DNA from: Pseudoduganella buxea
GTDB lineage: Bacteria; Pseudomonadota; Gammaproteobacteria; Burkholderiales; Burkholderiaceae_D
Direction: 5' to 3'
DNA: 64,000 nt
NCBI RefSeq assembly: GCF_009720835.1
Contig: NZ_WNKZ01000015.1
Span: 16,918 to 80,917, forward strand
A program made the translations under genes and the position numbers. Below, piece after piece: positions 60,666-64,000 of this stretch (its first letter is position 1; every line of letters starts with the position of its first letter). The notes beneath the pieces were generated by a model. That model had not been told where the DNA came from. It searched no databases and was given only the letters and a program-made list of their open reading frames with translations.

Positions 60666-61691
60666 TCAGTAGCTCGGCGGGCCGTCCGGCTCGGGCTCGA
60701 TGGTGCCCTGGATGCCGTTCCATGCGGGCAGTTCCGCGGGAGGTAGTGGCAGCACTTTGTCCAGTCGGGTCAGTTTCAGGTCGGGATTTAGGTCGAGTGC
60801 CTGGTAGATTTGGTGATACCGGCTTTCACGCTCCGGATCGGGCAAGATATCGAGTTCTTTGAGCGCCGCCTGCTCTTGTTTGTCACGCAAACTCCACTCT
60901 TTACTGTCGAAAAAAAACATCAAAGATACTGCAGCTTCTTTGCTGCCGAACCGCGTCCCCGCCTGATAATACTCCAGTGCCGTCCTAAAATCCTTTCGAA
61001 GTTTTGCTGACATTCCCAGGTCGTAGGCGGCAGGGCCGTGGTCCTGCCTGTACGCGCACATTACGATCGCTTTCTCGGCATCTCGGCGTTCGGCCTTCAG
61101 GTACGCGCTCGCCAAAGCCATCTGCGCTTCCGGACTGCCAAGCTCCGCCGCCTTCCGGTAATAGGCCCAAGCGATTTTGTCATCCTGAGCAGCGCCCCCG
61201 TAGCCATGCTCGTGCGCGACGCCGAGGTCGTAGTAGCCCCAGGCTTGGCCGGCCGCGACGGCCGAGCGCAGGATTTCCACCAGCTTGTCCGCATCCGGAT
61301 CGAGCACGTGGTTCTTCTCGAGGGGACCGAGGCCATTGCGATAGAAGTAGGCCATCAATGCGCGTGCACCCCAGTCGCCCTGGTTTGCGGCGGCCTGCAC
61401 GTCGTGCAGGATGCCGAGCGCTTCCTGGCGCGTCAGCTGCCACTCGATCTTGCTGCGCCACAGCTTGCGGGCATTGATGTAGAGCCGGTAGGCGGCCGGA
61501 TCGCGCGTCTTCGGCATCGTGTCCTTCCAGCGTCCGCAGGTCGGGATCGGGCCGTTGACATCGAACGCCTGCAAGCCGGCGGGAATGGTATGCATCCTCA
61601 AGTACTCCAGATGTTTGGCAAAGGCATAGACCCCTGCCGCGGCAGCGAGCGATGCGCAGACAAAAATGCACCAGCGGCGAAGAGGGGGCAT
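60666..61691 (-). CDS. Membrane-anchored Sel1-repeat protein, array copy 1
   Basis: A 341-residue protein starting MPPLRRWCIF. A membrane anchor or uncleaved signal lies at about 7-27, a conserved region holds TCGRWKDTMPKTRDPAAYRLYINARKLW (51-78), and Sel1-like helical repeats run from ~108 to 265 (GARALMAYFYRNGLGP, WGYYDLGVAHEHGYGGAAQDDKIAWAYYRKAAELG). The C-terminal ~55 residues end EPDGPPSY. The anchor orientation suggests a periplasmic domain. Position beside PAAR suggests an effector-neutralising (immunity) or adaptor role, which is unproven. Resembles DUF6396-type Sel1 proteins as I recall. Differs from copies 2 and 3 mainly within residues ~192-285. Confidence 0.8.
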   Translation of the reverse strand: MPPLRRWCIFVCASLAAAAGVYAFAKHLEYLRMHTIPAGLQAFDVNGPIPTCGRWKDTMPKTRDPAAYRLYINARKLWRSKIEWQLTRQEALGILHDVQAAANQGDWGARALMAYFYRNGLGPLEKNHVLDPDADKLVEILRSAVAAGQAWGYYDLGVAHEHGYGGAAQDDKIAWAYYRKAAELGSPEAQMALASAYLKAERRDAEKAIVMCAYRQDHGPAAYDLGMSAKLRKDFRTALEYYQAGTRFGSKEAAVSLMFFFDSKEWSLRDKQEQAALKELDILPDPERESRYHQIYQALDLNPDLKLTRLDKVLPLPPAELPAWNGIQGTIEPEPDGPPSY

Positions 61692-61738
61692 GGTTGAAAA
61701 GTGGGATCGGAATGTGCGAAGGCGGAAAAGCGATGACG

Positions 61739-62764
61739 TCAGTAGCTCGGCGGGCCGTCCGGCTCGGGCTCGATGGCGTCCTGGATGCCGTTCCATTCGG
61801 GTAGTTCCGCAGGAGGCAGCGGCAGCACCTTGTCCAGCCGGGTCAGTTTCAGGTCGGGGTTGAGGTCGAGTGCCTGGTAGATCTGGTGATACCGGTTTTC
61901 ACGCTCCGGATCGGGCAGGATTTCGAGTCCTTTGAGCGCAAGCTGATCCTGCCTGTCACGAGAACTCCAGTGCTTAGTGTCAAACATAATTCGTAGCGCT
62001 ACCGCAGAATCCTTGCTTCCGAACCGCGTCGCCGCCTGATAATGCTCCAGCGCTGCGGCAAAATTCTTGCGAAGCTCAGCATAGCTTCCGAACTTATCGG
62101 CTGCAGGTCCATGCCTTTGGTTATACGCGCAAGTTATCATCGTCTCCTCATCATCGCGACGGCCGGCCTTTAGGTACTCGCTTGCCAACGTCATCTGCGC
62201 TTCCGGGCTGCCGAGCTCCGCCGCCTTCCGGTAATAGGCCCATGCGATCTTGTCATCCTGCGCGGCACCGCCGTAGCCATGCTCGTGCGCGACGCCGAGA
62301 TCGTAGTAGCCCCAGGCCTGGCCGGCCGCGACGGCCGAGCGCAGGATTTCCACCAGCTTGTCCGCATCCGGATCGAGCACGTGGTTCTTCTCGAGGGGAC
62401 CGAGGCCATTGCGATAGAAGTAGGCCATCAATGCGCGTGCTCCCCAGTCACCCTGGTTCGCGGCGGTCTGTACGTCGTGCAGGATGCCAAGCGCTTCCTG
62501 GCGCGTCAGTTGCCACTCGATCTTGCTGCGCCATAGCTTGCGTGCATTGATGTAGAGCCGGTAGGCGGCAGGATCGCGCGTTTTCGGCATCGTGTCCTTC
62601 CAGCGTCCGCAGGTCGGGACCGGACCGTTGACGTCGAACGCCTGCAAGCCGGGGGGAATGGTATGCATCTTCACGTACTCCAGATGTTTGGCAAAGGCAT
62701 AGGCCCCTGCCGCGGCAGCGAGCGATGCGCAGACAAAAATGCACCAGCGGCGAAGAGGGGGCAT
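61739..62764 (-). CDS. Membrane-anchored Sel1-repeat protein, array copy 2
   Basis: Same length (341 residues) and architecture as copy 1. It is the most divergent of the three complete copies in the internal segment: MTLASEYLKAGRRDDEETMI, ADKFGSYAELRKNFAAALEHY and LRIMFDTKHWSSRDRQDQLA replace the copy 1 sequences. Residues 1-190 and 286-341 are almost unchanged. The stop is 47 bp before the copy 1 start, and that spacer is itself partly conserved. Function as for copy 1. Confidence 0.8.
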   Translation of the reverse strand: MPPLRRWCIFVCASLAAAAGAYAFAKHLEYVKMHTIPPGLQAFDVNGPVPTCGRWKDTMPKTRDPAAYRLYINARKLWRSKIEWQLTRQEALGILHDVQTAANQGDWGARALMAYFYRNGLGPLEKNHVLDPDADKLVEILRSAVAAGQAWGYYDLGVAHEHGYGGAAQDDKIAWAYYRKAAELGSPEAQMTLASEYLKAGRRDDEETMITCAYNQRHGPAADKFGSYAELRKNFAAALEHYQAATRFGSKDSAVALRIMFDTKHWSSRDRQDQLALKGLEILPDPERENRYHQIYQALDLNPDLKLTRLDKVLPLPPAELPEWNGIQDAIEPEPDGPPSY

Positions 62765-62811
62765 GGTTGAAAGAGGGTTCGAAACGCGGTGAACGTGCGG
62801 TAGCAATGACG

Positions 62812-63837
62812 TCAGTAGCTCGGCGGGCCGTCCGGCTCGGGCTCGATGGCGTCCTGAATGCCGTTCCATTCGGGTAGTTCCGAAGGAGGCAGCGGCAGCA
62901 CTTTATCGAGGCGAGTCAGTTTCAGATCGGGGTTGAGGTCGAGTGCCTGGTAGATTTGGTGATACCGGCTTTCACGCTCCGGATCGGGCAAGATTTCGAG
63001 TCCTTTGAGCGCAAGCTGATCTTGTTTGTTGCGCAAACTCCATTTTTTGCTGTCAAATATGATCCTCAGCGCTACCGCAGAATCCTTGCTGCCGAACCGC
63101 GTCCCCGCCTGAAAATACTCCAGCGCTGCCTTAAAATCCTTGCGAAGCTTTGCTGAGATTCCCAAATCATAGGCCGCTGGGCCGTGACCTTGAGCGTACG
63201 CGCACATCACCATCACTTCCTCGGCATCGCGGCGTTCGGCCTTCAGGTACGCGCTCGCCAGTGCCATCTGCGCTTCTGGGCTGCCGAGCTCCGCTGCCTT
63301 TCGGTAATAGGCCCAAGCGATTTTGTCATCCTGAGCAGCACCCCCGTAGCCATGCTCGTGCGCGACGCCGAGGTCATAGTGGCCCCAGGCTTGGCCGGCC
63401 GCGACGGCCGAGCGCAATATTTCCACTAGCTTGTCTGCATCTGGGTCGAGCACTTTGTTCTTCTCGAGCGGACCGAGGCCGGACCGGTAGAAGTTGGCCA
63501 TCAATGCACGTGCTCCCCAGTCGCCTTGGTTCGCAGCAGCCTGCACGTCGTGCAAGATGCCGAGCGCCTCCTGGCGCGTCAGCTGCCACTCAATTTTGCT
63601 GCGCCATATCTTGCGTGCATTGATGTAGAGCCGGTAGGCGGCAGGATCGCGCGTTTTCGGCATCGTGTTTTTCCAGCGTCCGCAGGTCGGAATCGGGCCT
63701 TTGACATCGAACGCCTGCAAGCCGGGGGGAATGGTATGCATCTTCACGTACTCCAGATGTTTGGCAAAGGCATAGGCCCCTGCCGCGGCAGCGAGCGATG
63801 CGCAGACAAAAATGCACCAGCGGCGAAGAGGGGGCAT
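62812..63837 (-). CDS. Membrane-anchored Sel1-repeat protein, array copy 3
   Basis: 341 residues, same architecture. In the variable segment it is a mosaic: residues ~192-245 resemble copy 1 (MALASAYLKAERRDAEEV, YDLGISAKLRKDF), while ~250-285 resemble copy 2 (SKDSAVALRIIFDSKKWS, LALKGLEILPD). Small differences near the N-terminal half (NIWRS for KLWRS, MANFYRSGLGP, KVLDPD) mark it as a separate copy. This pattern suggests recombination between copies. Confidence 0.8.
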   Translation of the reverse strand: MPPLRRWCIFVCASLAAAAGAYAFAKHLEYVKMHTIPPGLQAFDVKGPIPTCGRWKNTMPKTRDPAAYRLYINARKIWRSKIEWQLTRQEALGILHDVQAAANQGDWGARALMANFYRSGLGPLEKNKVLDPDADKLVEILRSAVAAGQAWGHYDLGVAHEHGYGGAAQDDKIAWAYYRKAAELGSPEAQMALASAYLKAERRDAEEVMVMCAYAQGHGPAAYDLGISAKLRKDFKAALEYFQAGTRFGSKDSAVALRIIFDSKKWSLRNKQDQLALKGLEILPDPERESRYHQIYQALDLNPDLKLTRLDKVLPLPPSELPEWNGIQDAIEPEPDGPPSY

Positions 63838-63883
63838 GGTTGAAACAGGGTTCGAACGCGGTGAACGTGCGGTAGCAATGACG

Positions 63884-64000
63884 TCAGTAGCTCGGCGGGC
63901 CGTCCGGCTCGGGCTCGATGGCGTCCTGGATGCCGTTCCATTCGGGTAGTTCCGCAGGAGGCAGCGGCAGCACCTTGTCCAGCCGGGTCAGTTTCAGGTC
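63884..64000 (-). CDS. Sel1-repeat protein, array copy 4 (cut by window edge)
   Basis: Only the last 38 codons and stop (tca at 63884-63886 on the plus strand) are present, encoding the DLKLTRLDKVLPLPPAELPEWN-like tail ending GPPSY, as in copy 2. The array therefore has at least four copies and continues to the right. Confidence 0.8.
   Translation of the reverse strand, partial: DLKLTRLDKVLPLPPAELPEWNGIQDAIEPEPDGPPSY

Larger units (their letters stand above)
60666..64000 (-). repeat. Tandem gene array, period about 1073 bp
   Basis: Stops of successive copies lie at 60666, 61739, 62812 and 63884, giving periods of 1073, 1073 and 1072 bp. Each unit is one gene plus a short spacer. Long blocks are identical or nearly so at DNA level, pointing to recent duplication or ongoing gene conversion. 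Confidence 0.95.

Noticed and set aside
60666..64000. Tandem array as a CRISPR or satellite repeat
   Set aside because: Each 1073-bp unit is a complete gene with the same frame, start and stop, so it is a tandem gene duplication.

Overview
The window is 64 kb of high-GC, densely packed bacterial DNA. The gene content points to a beta-proteobacterium of the Oxalobacteraceae (Massilia, Duganella or Pseudoduganella type): a type-B exosortase/EpsB-L exopolysaccharide locus, a PEP-CTERM protein, an aerobic 2-aminobenzoyl-CoA pathway and a periplasmic-propeller hybrid kinase. No rRNA, CRISPR array, integrase or insertion sequence was seen. The organism assignment is inference.

Layout. 1-5.1 kb: end of a membrane pyrophosphatase, a small proline-rich secreted protein, a short-chain dehydrogenase behind a 20-bp perfect palindrome, a gamma-glutamyltransferase and a patatin. 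5.1-10.2 kb: a 1412-residue hybrid sensor kinase and a response regulator whose 3' end runs into a 29-bp tandem repeat. 10.3-17.9 kb: a cluster for 2-aminobenzoate (anthranilate) breakdown through CoA thioesters (ligase, monooxygenase/reductase, MarR regulator, crotonase, acyl-CoA dehydrogenase, Rid protein), with an unrelated-looking acyltransferase inside it. 18.0-22.9 kb: a glycosyltransferase, a secreted HExxH protein, tRNA-Arg(CCT) and the ABC-F protein Uup.

23.0-49.4 kb is a large exopolysaccharide region. It starts with an exosortase-associated CAAX-type protease and the EpsL outer-membrane protein. The priming sugar transferase, EpsD, EpsE, EpsF, EpsG, exosortase XrtB and EpsI follow. 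Next come a Wzx-type flippase, an O-antigen-ligase/polymerase-like protein, two heparinase II/III-type lyases, a CapK-like adenylating enzyme, two GT4 glycosyltransferases, an AlgD-type GDP-mannose dehydrogenase, GalE and two nucleotidyltransferases, one of them a ManC/AlgA-type bifunctional enzyme. Together they could make, assemble, export and trim an acidic polymer, probably containing mannuronic acid. XrtB would anchor or process PEP-CTERM proteins; one such substrate lies at 55.3 kb next to a large secreted ExeM-type nuclease.

56-60 kb: a metal-homeostasis module (His-rich TonB receptor, Fur/Zur-family regulator, NiCoT-type permease) with two Fur/Zur-like operators, then an aquaporin. 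60.3-64 kb, minus strand: a PAAR protein preceded by at least four head-to-tail copies (period about 1073 bp) of a membrane-anchored Sel1-repeat protein. The copies are nearly identical except in one internal segment. This array is the least explained and most interesting part of the window, and it continues past the right edge.
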